Positions 1-6,792 of a stretch of 12,881 bases of DNA are shown one piece after another (within the stretch, counting starts at the first letter, position 1; each line of letters begins with the position of its first letter). This DNA is from Deltaproteobacteria bacterium (GTDB taxonomy: Bacteria; Desulfobacterota; Anaeroferrophillalia; Anaeroferrophillales; Tharpellaceae). The notes beneath the pieces were generated by a model, which worked only from the letters and a program-made list of their open reading frames with translations, was not told the DNA's origin and made no database searches. The position numbers and the translations under genes were made by a program. The stretch lies in the NCBI GenBank assembly GCA_030633185.1, contig DAOVTG010000049.1:1-12881 (forward strand), written 5' to 3'.

Positions 1-159
1 AGGTATAAAGAGAATTTAACCCAAATACAATTATCCGAACGAACCGGAATTTCTCAACGCCATATCAGCGAGATGGAAAACGGAAAAAGGCCGATAGGAA
101 AGAAGATAGCTAAACGCTTAGGAAAAGCGCTTAACGTGGGATACAAAGCTTTTTTATAG
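1..159 (+). CDS. Xre-family helix-turn-helix regulator, C-terminal part
   Basis: The reading frame is open from the first base and ends at TAG 157-159, giving 52 residues, so the start lies upstream of the window. The visible part carries the second half of a Cro/C1-type helix-turn-helix: a Gln-rich first helix (LTQIQLSERTGIS), the recognition helix (QRHISEMENGKR) and a closing helix (IAKRLGKALNV). The ISEMENGKRP stretch is a hallmark of HTH_3 proteins. Such proteins usually repress the promoter of a mobile element or autoregulate a small operon. It stands at the left edge of the element and reads towards its first cargo gene. Family is clear; the specific role is inferred. Confidence 0.85.
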   Translation, partial: RYKENLTQIQLSERTGISQRHISEMENGKRPIGKKIAKRLGKALNVGYKAFL

Positions 160-179
160 ATCTTCATAGAATATGTCAC

Positions 180-248
180 CCGGCGGCGCTGTGCCGCTGG
201 TCACATAATAAAACGGCCCTGCCAAGTGCTACATCACCTGGCAGGGCC
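180..248 (+). promoter_or_regulatory. Two hairpins in the leader of the 175-aa gene
   Basis: Two inverted repeats lie between the Xre stop and the next start. The first pairs 180-187 with 193-200 (eight pairs, one G-T). The second is a perfect 10-bp GC-rich stem, 215-224 (GGCCCTGCCA) with 239-248, and a 14-nt loop. Neither is followed by a T-run on the plus strand. On the minus strand the second is followed by TTTTATTATG, so it could also be a weak terminator for minus-strand transcripts. Role unproven: terminator, attenuator or protein-binding site. Confidence 0.5.
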
Positions 249-280
249 ACCACTGCAAAACCTTACAAGGAGGTAGTACA

Positions 281-808
281 ATGGCTGATGTGAATTTAGT
301 GGAAGAAGAAACAAAAATCAATGGTTTTGGTAGTAAATTAGAACTGGAGGGCGAAACGGCTCGCATGCAAGAGGCACTAAAAACGTTAAAAACACTTCTT
401 GGGATCAGCGGCTATAGCATCTTAAACCGTAATCTTTCCGAAGAGGAAAAGGCTATATCTGTATCGGCAGGTAAAGGGGCAGCGGATGTAAGAATAATCA
501 CCTCTGAAATCAATGCATATCTGATGAAGGTTAACATGGTCAACTTAAATGCACGAACACATGGAGTAACCGCCACCGAGTTGATTAACGATGCCCGAAA
601 TAATTTTACCGGCATAAATAGAGAACTTCCTCTGAAAGAATATATTGAACATCTACCGGATGCGTTGGAAAAGATCCTTTATACAGTAATAAAAGGCATT
701 CATTATAAACCCTCAAGCAGAGAAACGCGTCTAGGTCTTGCGTTGTGCGACCTGGCTGCAGTCATTGCTTCTCTGCAAGATAAACTGGATGAAAACGAAA
801 ATAGTTAA
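281..808 (+). CDS. Unrecognised 175-aa protein of the mobile element
   Basis: I do not recognise this protein. The start is secure: a near-perfect Shine-Dalgarno AAGGAGGT at 267-274 lies 6 bases before ATG 281. The product is 175 residues, mildly acidic, with no signal peptide, membrane segment or cysteine cluster apart from a single Cys in a C-terminal helix. It looks mostly helical, with a first amphipathic stretch near residues 24-42, a short Gly-rich middle and a long helix near 145-172. It is the first gene after the Xre tail and is separated from the next gene by a GC-rich structured spacer, so it may be its own transcription unit. Position next to a regulator in a satellite-like element makes it a cargo or immunity candidate, which is inference only. 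Confidence 0.8.
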   Translation: MADVNLVEEETKINGFGSKLELEGETARMQEALKTLKTLLGISGYSILNRNLSEEEKAISVSAGKGAADVRIITSEINAYLMKVNMVNLNARTHGVTATELINDARNNFTGINRELPLKEYIEHLPDALEKILYTVIKGIHYKPSSRETRLGLALCDLAAVIASLQDKLDENENS

Positions 809-826
809 GAATTAAACTACCACTTT

Positions 827-894
827 CCCCCGGCCTAGGGGCGGACTAATTACTCGCCCCGAAAAGCGCTTACCTGTGAGCGCCTGGCCGGGGG
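827..894 (+). promoter_or_regulatory. Three-way-junction fold upstream of the 273-aa gene
   Basis: The spacer folds into a branched structure with only Watson-Crick pairs. An outer 9-bp stem joins 827-835 (CCCCCGGCC) to 886-894. Inside it are two hairpins: 838-843 with 855-860 (GGGGCG/CGCCCC, 11-nt loop) and 866-870 with 879-883 (GCGCT/AGCGC, 8-nt loop). It lies between the stop of the 175-aa gene and the Shine-Dalgarno of the 273-aa gene. It could be a structured leader RNA, a non-canonical terminator, or a cruciform in DNA used as a protein site. No known riboswitch class is recognised. Confidence 0.5.
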
Positions 895-948
895 TTCACT
901 CCCCTTTTCACAGGATATCAGCCCGGCACCACTACAGGAGGCTAATAA

Positions 949-1770
949 ATGGCAAATAATAATTATATTAAAATATTTGATGCGGTTAAATCATATAACC
1001 TCGAAGTGAATGACATATTACAATTAGCTCTTGATGAAGAAATCAACCTTTATATTTTCTGGCAAGCTTTTTTAGATGGTAGAAAAAAAGAGCAACAAAG
1101 ACGTTTTGACAATATATTTGGTTGTAGCCCTGAAGTAGAACTTTTCGAAAAATTAACTAAAGATTTAATTCAAGATTTATTTTATAGCGGCCATACTTTA
1201 TTTTATCCAGAGCATAGTGCTGTAATAGATGCAATGTCCAACGGTATGAATCAGCAACAAGATTCTAACATAGAGGCTAAAGAAGTTGACTACTGTAAGA
1301 TTAATTTAGAGAATATTTTAGTGCAAGATTCTGAGTTGTTTCAGGCAATCTCAAATAAAAAACCTGAACCGCTAAAACTCACCGCTATAAAAATAATTTA
1401 TAATAAAAGAGATTGTCAGACTAAAGAAGAGGCTAAGGAAGCTTTAGAAAAGATATTTTCTGACTCCGACTCCAAGAAAGATCCAGCTCCAGCTATAGAA
1501 GAAATTTTAACAATAGTGTACTATAACAAGAAATACCCGAAAATAAGAGAAGAGTATCATATTGCTTGTAAATGTTTTCCAGCGCTTTATCGTTCGGTAA
1601 ACAGCAAAAAAAGCCCGGACGAAAACCATACTGCCTATATTAAAAACTGGTTAAAAGAGAACTATTCAGAGGATGAAATTTATATCAACGGTCTCGAGCG
1701 AATTTTACACCTTGTAAACCCAAATACAACCGGGAACGAATCGAGCAAGCACCCGGCCCGTAAACCTTGA
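949..1770 (+). CDS. Unrecognised 273-aa AT-rich protein
   Basis: I do not recognise this protein. ATG 949 is supported by AGGAGG at 936-941. The product is 273 residues, rich in Lys, Asn, Ile and Glu, with no signal peptide or membrane segment. It appears helical, with aromatic-rich patches (ILQLALDEEINLYIFWQAF near residues 23-41 and paired tyrosines near 190). Base composition is far more AT-rich than the primase or the flagellar genes, which suggests a different origin. The last dozen or so codons change abruptly to GC-rich sequence (ending KHPARKP), and this tail contains two 15-bp words found again about 0.4 kb downstream, so the original C terminus may have been replaced by a rearrangement. 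Candidate cargo gene. Confidence 0.8.
   Translation: MANNNYIKIFDAVKSYNLEVNDILQLALDEEINLYIFWQAFLDGRKKEQQRRFDNIFGCSPEVELFEKLTKDLIQDLFYSGHTLFYPEHSAVIDAMSNGMNQQQDSNIEAKEVDYCKINLENILVQDSELFQAISNKKPEPLKLTAIKIIYNKRDCQTKEEAKEALEKIFSDSDSKKDPAPAIEEILTIVYYNKKYPKIREEYHIACKCFPALYRSVNSKKSPDENHTAYIKNWLKENYSEDEIYINGLERILHLVNPNTTGNESSKHPARKP
1727..1760 (+). repeat. Two 15-bp words repeated downstream in swapped order
   Basis: Word X (CAACCGGGAACGAAT) is at 1727-1741 and again at 2150-2164. Word Y (CAAGCACCCGGCCCG) is at 1746-1760 and again at 2105-2119. Both pairs are exact and in the same orientation, but the order is X-Y in the first place and Y-X in the second. The first place forms the 3' end of the 273-aa gene. 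Confidence 0.7.
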
Positions 1771-2455
1771 ACCAGCAGGGAGGACGATAAAACTAGAGCT
1801 GACTGCATGATTATGTTTTCTTGAAGGCTACCGCCTCACCACCATGAAACCGGCTTTAAATGTCCATATCAGCCGCCAAGATCAGAGACGGTAGTGGCGC
1901 TAAACTCCGAGACTTTCACAAAACCCGGCAACCGGTCGGCGGCCTCCAGCTCCCATAATAACCAGTTCCCAACATCCAACACACCCTGCGCTCCAAGTTC
2001 AACACCCCTGAACATCAAACCTCTATGGATCACCAACACTCTTTTGGTCTGGCTTACGACTTCGATCACAAGAGCCTGATGCACTTGTGGCGTTTGATAT
2101 CGACCAAGCACCCGGCCCGCTATTGTTGAGTGCTTTTGCTTTTAAGTGTCAACCGGGAACGAATAAGGTGACAACTGCCCCGAAACTAGAACTTTTTTCA
2201 AGTATTTTACAATTTTTTTCGGCTATATATTCATCTATTTATGACCACCTCCAGCACTATCCCCTGTCTGCCAACCTGACCGGTTACCACCTGCAAACCA
2301 TTGTAATCATTGCCACAACCTGTGAACAGTGGCGCGACACCTGATAAGCGGCCCCGGCCGGTTACCACTTTACCGCAAAAATTTACTGTAGTAAATTTAG
2401 GGTTATCAGTAATTAATAACGCCACATAACGATACACCAAAAACGAGGTACATCA
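1771..2455. other. Gene-poor region of 685 bases
   Basis: No convincing gene is seen here. Short open frames exist on both strands: a minus-strand frame of 80 codons at 1869-2111 with a GTG start, and plus-strand frames of 61 and 85 codons. None has a Shine-Dalgarno or a recognisable product. Other contents are the second copies of the 15-bp words (2105-2119, 2150-2164), a direct repeat CCGGTTACCAC at 2280-2290 and 2358-2368, and a perfect palindrome at 2379-2398. The stretch most resembles rearranged or decayed DNA. Confidence 0.5.
2379..2398. promoter_or_regulatory. Perfect palindrome, candidate operator
   Basis: The arms AAATTTACT (2379-2387) and AGTAAATTT (2390-2398) are exact inverted repeats around a two-base centre. 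The site lies 57 bases before the ATG of the AlpA-like gene, where an operator or promoter-linked site would be expected. Size and symmetry suit a dimeric repressor such as an Xre protein. Binding partner unknown. Confidence 0.4.
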
Positions 2456-2686
2456 ATGAAACGCTCAGAGTTTATCGAAGAGTTTAGAAGGAAAGCCCCC
2501 GGCCCGGTCATCTCACGTCCAACCTTAGCTATCATGTCGGGTGGTCTTAAATGTGTAGGCCATATTGCAAACAGAGATTCTCTCAATACCGGCCCCAGTG
2601 GTAGGGTAAAAATGGGTCGGCGTGTGGGGTACGAAACTGTAGCTGCCGGAATTTGGTTGGCTGATGAATTAGGCCTGGTTGATTGA
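2456..2686 (+). CDS. Small AlpA/MerR-like DNA-binding protein
   Basis: This 76-aa protein resembles the short helix-turn-helix proteins annotated as AlpA-like or HTH_17 regulators in integrated elements. The first visible helix pair is around residues 20-40 (SRPTLAIMSGGL), followed by a basic wing (GRVKMGRRVGYE, about residues 49-60) and a C-terminal helix with Trp (AGIWLADELGL). The pattern 'start-of-helix, GGL, glycine-rich basic turn, GR-VGY' fits that family. Such proteins activate or repress element genes or act as excision factors. A modest Shine-Dalgarno (CGAGGT, 2444-2449) precedes ATG 2456. It stands alone upstream of the replication genes, with a palindrome on each side, so control of the replication module is a reasonable inference. 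Family assignment is by eye. Confidence 0.65.
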   Translation: MKRSEFIEEFRRKAPGPVISRPTLAIMSGGLKCVGHIANRDSLNTGPSGRVKMGRRVGYETVAAGIWLADELGLVD

Positions 2687-2708
2687 TATGTATCTATATC
2701 AATCAACC
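2677..2708. promoter_or_regulatory. 13-bp perfect inverted repeat spanning the stop codon
   Basis: The arms GGTTGATTGATAT (2677-2689) and its exact complement (2696-2708) flank a 6-nt loop. The left arm includes the TGA stop of the AlpA-like gene. The right side is followed by a C-rich run, not a T-run, so it is not a canonical terminator. It may be an RNA 3' hairpin or a binding site for the protein encoded just before it. Confidence 0.5.
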
Positions 2709-2926
2709 CCCCACACCCCCGATAGTAATCGTTCGCAGTATAAAAAAAATGTGCCAATGGGAATCAATACCCACGAAAAAACAAAAAGGTACTTTGGGGA
2801 ATCTAAACCATTGCGGGTAGCAAGCGCCCCGATGTTAAGCACTCCTAATTTTTTTTAGATGGTTGAATTATTGACTAAGAGTATTAGTCTGCACTAACTT
2901 TCAAAAGGCAAAAAAAGGAAAATACC

Positions 2927-4393
2927 ATGGCTCATAAGGAAATTGCACCACTGCGACAACCGCCCCCTGATTTTGTGGCGGGTTCCCTGCATGCCAACGA
3001 AATAGGCGACAGAAATATTTACATCTACCTACATACCGGGCAAGTTATGTACGTTGTAGATGATGAGCAATGGCTGATCTATAAGGGTCATGGATGGGCT
3101 AAAGACTGCAAGCATGAAGCCGGCGCGATGGTTGACCATGTTGCTGATTGTTACCTGGATTTTTTAGCGGAAAAACAGAAGGTTAAACCCGAGAACGATC
3201 TTGAGACTGCGGCTCTGGCAAAATTAACAAAGCAGATAGGCCGCCGGGTTGATCGAATAAGATCAGCACAAGGGGTTCGAAACATCTTGAAGCTGGTAAC
3301 AATGGGATCCGACGGGTTGACGTGCCAAGCTGATGAGTTAGATCGTGAGCTTTTACTTTTGGGGTGCGGTAATGGTGTAGTCGACCTGAAAAATGGACGT
3401 CTGCGCCCCGGCAAGCCATCTGATATGATATCCAAGTCGACCGGTATAGACTATCCCACGACACCAACTGAAGCAGTTCTTTTTTTACAAACTTTGAGGG
3501 AGATGTTCCCTGAGAATCCCGAGATCATAGACTTGTTACAAATTATTTTTGGCTCGGCAATCACTGGTTTACCCGCTGAATTTTTAGCTTTTTTCATTGG
3601 CGATGGTAGCAACGGTAAAACTCGCTGTGTGATCAATCCTATACGTCAAGCTTTTGGAGATTACGTGACCACCGTGGAACCAGAAGTCATAATTGCCACC
3701 GGCGCAAAAGCCACACCGGGCGGCCCTTCGCCCCACATAGCGAAATTAAAAGATGTGCGGCTAGGGTTTATCTCCGAGTTTTCAGAGCACGACACCTTAG
3801 CGGATAAGCTTGTAAAAGCACAGACAGGAGAGGAGCGCATGTCTGGAAAAGCGTCTTACGCCAAAACATATACTGAGTTTGACCCATCACATACACTCGT
3901 CATAACATCTAATAGGATCCCTAAAATGCCCGGAGACGATGACGCGTTGTGGCAAAGGCTTATCTTTATTGACTTTCCTATTAAGTTTGTCGATGATCCA
4001 CAAGCCTCGCATGAGCGCCAGAAAGACCGATCCCGGCCCTCACAAATAATGAAAGAGCTCCCGGCAATCTTAGCCTGGATGGTTGCCGGTTGCCTTCGCT
4101 GGCAGGCAGCTGGGCGCAAGGTCGATGTCCCCGATTGTGTTCGTTTAAATACTGAAGCCCTACGTGCTGAAGAGGACATACTCGGCGCTTGGTTGCTAGA
4201 TTGCTGTGTCTCTGATACCGCCGGGATACTCGTTTTCCGAATTGCGTACAACTCGTTTGACTGCTGGTTCCGTGACAATATTGGCGACAATACACCTTCT
4301 AAGAAATGGTTTGGCAGACACTTGAAATTGAAATGCAAGAAAAAACATACTCGAACCGGCCCTGAGTATCTCGGTTATCGTCTGCGATTTTGA
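2927..4393 (+). CDS. D5/P4-type superfamily 3 replicative helicase
   Basis: This 488-aa protein belongs to the D5-like/P4-family 'phage/plasmid primase' helicases, which melt an origin and unwind DNA as hexameric rings. An N-terminal D5_N-like region covers roughly residues 40-180, with WLIYKGHGWAKD (49-60) and the typical GNGVVDLKNGRLRP (148-161). The SF3 core follows: Walker A GDGSNGKT at 225-232, a Walker B-like DVRLGFISEF (276-285) ending in acidic residues, and sensor motif C with TLVITSNRIP (323-332), Asn329. After it comes the usual GDDDALWQRLIFIDFP. No Toprim or zinc-finger primase domain is present, so it needs the separate primase encoded downstream. ATG 2927 has AAGGAA at 2915-2920. 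The element's replication initiator-helicase is the likely role. Confidence 0.9.
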   Translation: MAHKEIAPLRQPPPDFVAGSLHANEIGDRNIYIYLHTGQVMYVVDDEQWLIYKGHGWAKDCKHEAGAMVDHVADCYLDFLAEKQKVKPENDLETAALAKLTKQIGRRVDRIRSAQGVRNILKLVTMGSDGLTCQADELDRELLLLGCGNGVVDLKNGRLRPGKPSDMISKSTGIDYPTTPTEAVLFLQTLREMFPENPEIIDLLQIIFGSAITGLPAEFLAFFIGDGSNGKTRCVINPIRQAFGDYVTTVEPEVIIATGAKATPGGPSPHIAKLKDVRLGFISEFSEHDTLADKLVKAQTGEERMSGKASYAKTYTEFDPSHTLVITSNRIPKMPGDDDALWQRLIFIDFPIKFVDDPQASHERQKDRSRPSQIMKELPAILAWMVAGCLRWQAAGRKVDVPDCVRLNTEALRAEEDILGAWLLDCCVSDTAGILVFRIAYNSFDCWFRDNIGDNTPSKKWFGRHLKLKCKKKHTRTGPEYLGYRLRF

Positions 4394-4412
4394 TTGTTTG
4401 ACCCGTAAAATT

Positions 4413-4437
4413 GCAAAAGGATATTTGCTCGTTTTTT
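4413..4437 (+). terminator. Weak candidate terminator after the helicase gene
   Basis: A short stem GCAAA (4413-4417) with TTTGC (4424-4428) is followed by TCG and six T residues (4432-4437). The stem is only five pairs and not GC-rich, so termination would be inefficient. It lies 20 bases after the helicase stop. Confidence 0.3.
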
Positions 4438-4440
4438 AAA

Positions 4441-4832
4441 TGAAATAAAAATGGTTTACTTTTGTCAAAAACTGAAAATTTCAGCACAAAACGTCAAAAA
4501 CCGGTCAAAATAGAGCTTAACGGTTGCAACGATCACAAACAGATAACGGTATAACCTATTGTTTATATTCAACTTTACTAGCAACTGTGAACAAGTGATC
4601 GGTGATCCGTAAAAAAAACTAAGCTATAGTAAGATAATATCTATCTATTATCTATCTATTATTTATATTTCTTCTTTTTTTTGAAATAATCAATAACTTA
4701 ATCACAATACTGAGAATTTGGTAAGTACATTATCTTTTAGTGTGTTCAATCGTCTCTATCGAATAAACACAATCGATCAGACCGTTCACATTATTGCAGA
4801 ACTCACACTTTTTGGTTTGCAAGGAAACAATT
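4441..4832. other. AT-rich gap with iteron-like repeats, candidate replication origin
   Basis: The gap between helicase and primase is strikingly AT-rich and has no gene. It contains GTCAAAAAC at 4464-4472 and 4493-4501 plus a shorter GTCAAAA at 4504-4510. A palindrome CTGAAAATTTCAG (4472-4484) lies between the first two. An 11-bp tandem repeat is at 4638-4659. The word TGTGAAC occurs at 4586-4592 and, inverted, at 4784-4790; it recalls the GTGAACAG-like iterons described for phage P4. A P4-like element often has its origin close to its helicase or primase gene. These are the expected ingredients, but no repeat set is regular enough for certainty. Confidence 0.4.
4638..4659. repeat. 11-bp tandem repeat, two copies
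   Basis: TATCTATCTAT occurs twice head to tail (4638-4648 and 4649-4659) and is followed by a degenerate third unit (TATTTATATTT). It could be the easily melted part of the proposed origin. Confidence 0.75.
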
Positions 4833-6410
4833 ATGTCATTGAATATACATGATTTATTGCAATCTAAAGGGATTACGCCCGTCCAAGTCTCGACGACTAA
4901 CGGCGGCGAATATCATTCAGCTTGCCCTGGCTGTGGCGGCGTCACCCGCTTTTGTACTTGGCCTGACCAGGATGACGGGCGCGGGATGTATTGGTGCCGG
5001 CAAGAGTGCGTCAAAGGTAATCACCGCCGAGATACTATTCAATTTTTGATCGACTTTGAAAAAATGAGTTTCCGGGATGCCTGCATCAAGCTGGGACGCA
5101 CGGACAAACTAACTACCGCTAACTCTACTAGCTATCAGGCCCCGGCCTCAAACTGGAAGCGCACCCCGGCCTTACCCCCACCGCCAAAAGATAACCCCTT
5201 GACCCCACGTGAAAATGACGCTGACCGAATTTCCCCAGCATGGCGTGATGCCGCCAACAAACTATTGACCTCCGCTGAAACGGCACTTGCGGCTGACCCT
5301 GATACATTGTCCTGGTTAAAAACTTATCGCGGAATTACCGCCAAAACCAGCCGCCGTTTTCGGTTGGGACTTATTGCCTGCAATAGTCAAAGGAATTGCA
5401 TTTTTAAAAGCCGTCGGAAATGGAACCTCCTCCCTCGTTTGGAAAATAAAAAACCGGATGCCTTATGGATTCCGCGTGGCCCGGTGATACCTGGCTTCGA
5501 CCACGAAGGTCAACTCGTGCGGCTCCGTATCCGTCGCCCCGATATCGACCACCAGACCGGCGGCCCGAAATATTATGTCTTACCTGGCTCAACAGCGGCC
5601 CCGATGATTATTTACAACGGACAACCGGCCTTGATTGTTGTCGAGAGCGAATTTGATGCAATTTTATTAGCTCAAGAGGTCGGAGATATTGTTGGCGTTG
5701 TGGCTATGGGATCATCTTCACCCCGGCCCACCGCCGCCCTTGATAAAATTTTAAAAGAGGCCAACTTGATTTTGTTGGCCTTTGATGGAGATAAGGCCGG
5801 AACCGCCGCCGCTGAGAAATGGGAAAAATGGTATGATAACGCTTACATCTGCTTGCCTCCAGAGAACTATAAAGATCCCTGTGAAGCTTATCTTGCTGGT
5901 GTCGATCTTAGGGCTTGGGTTATCCGTGAACTGCCCTCTGCTTGGGTCCCCGGCTCCGATCCGACCGCCGCCCCGGCAACCGCCGCCCCGGCTCCCGCCC
6001 CCGTCAACTATGAGAAAATGTTCCTTGATGCCCTGAAAAAGACTTATAACGCAGCCCTACAGCGGCATGGTGCTGCTTTTTTGGCTGGGATAAATCACTT
6101 GACCTGGGCCCAAACCGCGCTCCCTAGCGATTTTACCGCCTATCAAAAGAGTGAGATGACTATTGATGCTCTATGGAAAAACTGCGCCCCGGAGGCTGAT
6201 TTTATTTCAAGCTTAAGAGATTGGGCCTTAATTTACCTTCGGATTGCTGCCGCCTGCAGCAAAGCAACCATTGACGATATCAACGACCAATTAACCCGAA
6301 ATCGCCCTCCTGAGCTTACAGATAATCCCACCACCCCGGAATTTAGCACCGCCGGGAATTTGAATAATCAGAACCCCCATAATACCCGCGCTCCGCCTGG
6401 ATGTGTATGA
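4833..6410 (+). CDS. Zinc-finger/Toprim DNA primase of the element
   Basis: This 525-aa protein makes RNA primers for replication. The N terminus has a CHC2-type zinc ribbon: Cys31, Cys34, Cys55 and Cys59 (CPGC ... WCRQEC), followed by the typical DTIQFLIDFEKMSFRDAC (67-84). The Toprim core is at about 265-345, with the catalytic Glu271 in VVESEFDA and the DxD pair Asp318/Asp320 in LLAFDGDKAG. A substrate-binding stretch GFDHEGQLVRLRIRRP lies before it at 221-236. A Pro/Ala-rich linker (about 374-391) leads to a helical C-terminal domain I do not recognise. I chose ATG 4833 because AAGGA lies 8 bases before it; an upstream TTG at 4794 lacks a binding site. It pairs naturally with the SF3 helicase at 2927-4393. 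Confidence 0.88.
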   Translation: MSLNIHDLLQSKGITPVQVSTTNGGEYHSACPGCGGVTRFCTWPDQDDGRGMYWCRQECVKGNHRRDTIQFLIDFEKMSFRDACIKLGRTDKLTTANSTSYQAPASNWKRTPALPPPPKDNPLTPRENDADRISPAWRDAANKLLTSAETALAADPDTLSWLKTYRGITAKTSRRFRLGLIACNSQRNCIFKSRRKWNLLPRLENKKPDALWIPRGPVIPGFDHEGQLVRLRIRRPDIDHQTGGPKYYVLPGSTAAPMIIYNGQPALIVVESEFDAILLAQEVGDIVGVVAMGSSSPRPTAALDKILKEANLILLAFDGDKAGTAAAEKWEKWYDNAYICLPPENYKDPCEAYLAGVDLRAWVIRELPSAWVPGSDPTAAPATAAPAPAPVNYEKMFLDALKKTYNAALQRHGAAFLAGINHLTWAQTALPSDFTAYQKSEMTIDALWKNCAPEADFISSLRDWALIYLRIAAACSKATIDDINDQLTRNRPPELTDNPTTPEFSTAGNLNNQNPHNTRAPPGCV

Positions 6411-6471
6411 CATTAAAATTATAATAGACCGAACTAAAAATTTAATCTTTAGCAGCTTAAAGGGTAAAATT

Positions 6472-6792
6472 ATGAACGACCACTCCAGAATCACAGAAAC
6501 CACAACCACCACCGAAACCGAACCTAAAACCGAAACCGGCACCAGCTCAACCGGCACCGACGAAGAGCTTGCAGCGATAGCTAAACAGCTCCGAGACCTA
6601 AGCCTCTACTTAGCAAAATTACGCTTAGTTTTTGGCCATCGGATCGGAATCCAGGCACCGGCAGTGCGAGCGCTTGACCACGCTCAAGTCTCTCTTTTAA
6701 CACTTCGAACCTTCTTCGACCCGCGTGGTTTTGAAGTGTTTGCTAATAATCCTATTTTTGATATTAAGGAGGCTCTCGATGAAAGCAATTAA
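6472..6792 (+). CDS. Unrecognised 106-aa protein with Thr-rich N terminus
   Basis: I do not recognise this gene. ATG 6472 is preceded by AAAGGG at 6459-6464, and translation from upstream would add an unlikely basic tail. The first 30 residues are almost all Thr, Glu, Ser, Pro and Gly, so probably disordered; residues 31-100 look helical, with a conserved-looking LLTLRTFFDPRGFEVF near the end. There is no membrane segment or metal site. It follows the primase by 61 bases and overlaps the next gene by 14, so the three are probably co-transcribed. Its second half can be aligned loosely by eye with the next protein, hinting at a paired or duplicated gene. Confidence 0.7.
   Translation: MNDHSRITETTTTTETEPKTETGTSSTGTDEELAAIAKQLRDLSLYLAKLRLVFGHRIGIQAPAVRALDHAQVSLLTLRTFFDPRGFEVFANNPIFDIKEALDESN
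6766..6772 (+). promoter_or_regulatory. Ribosome binding site that sets the start at 6779
   Basis: AAGGAGG lies 6 bases before ATG 6779, inside the end of the preceding gene. It decides the start: earlier in-frame codons from 6725 would add a hydrophobic stretch (CLLIILFLIL) that is only the out-of-frame reading of the upstream gene. Confidence 0.85.

Noticed and set aside
1869..2111. Minus-strand frame of 80 codons with a GTG start and a plausible-looking protein
   Set aside because: It has no ribosome binding site, no family I recognise, opposite direction to all element genes, and lies in rearranged DNA sharing repeats with the region upstream.
2719..2728. Third occurrence of CCGATAGTAA, also the start of both A repeats
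   Set aside because: Only 10 bases match and flanking sequence differs, so chance is a sufficient explanation.
2871..2900. Promoter for the helicase gene with TTGACT as -35
   Set aside because: The best -10 at a proper distance (TAACTT) matches only 3 of 6 bases, too weak to call as a feature.
3856..4338. Long minus-strand frame of 160 codons
   Set aside because: It lies wholly antisense to the conserved helicase core and has no recognisable content.
4794..4832. Upstream TTG start adding 13 residues to the primase
   Set aside because: There is no binding site before it, while ATG 4833 has AAGGA at a good distance and begins a typical primase N terminus.
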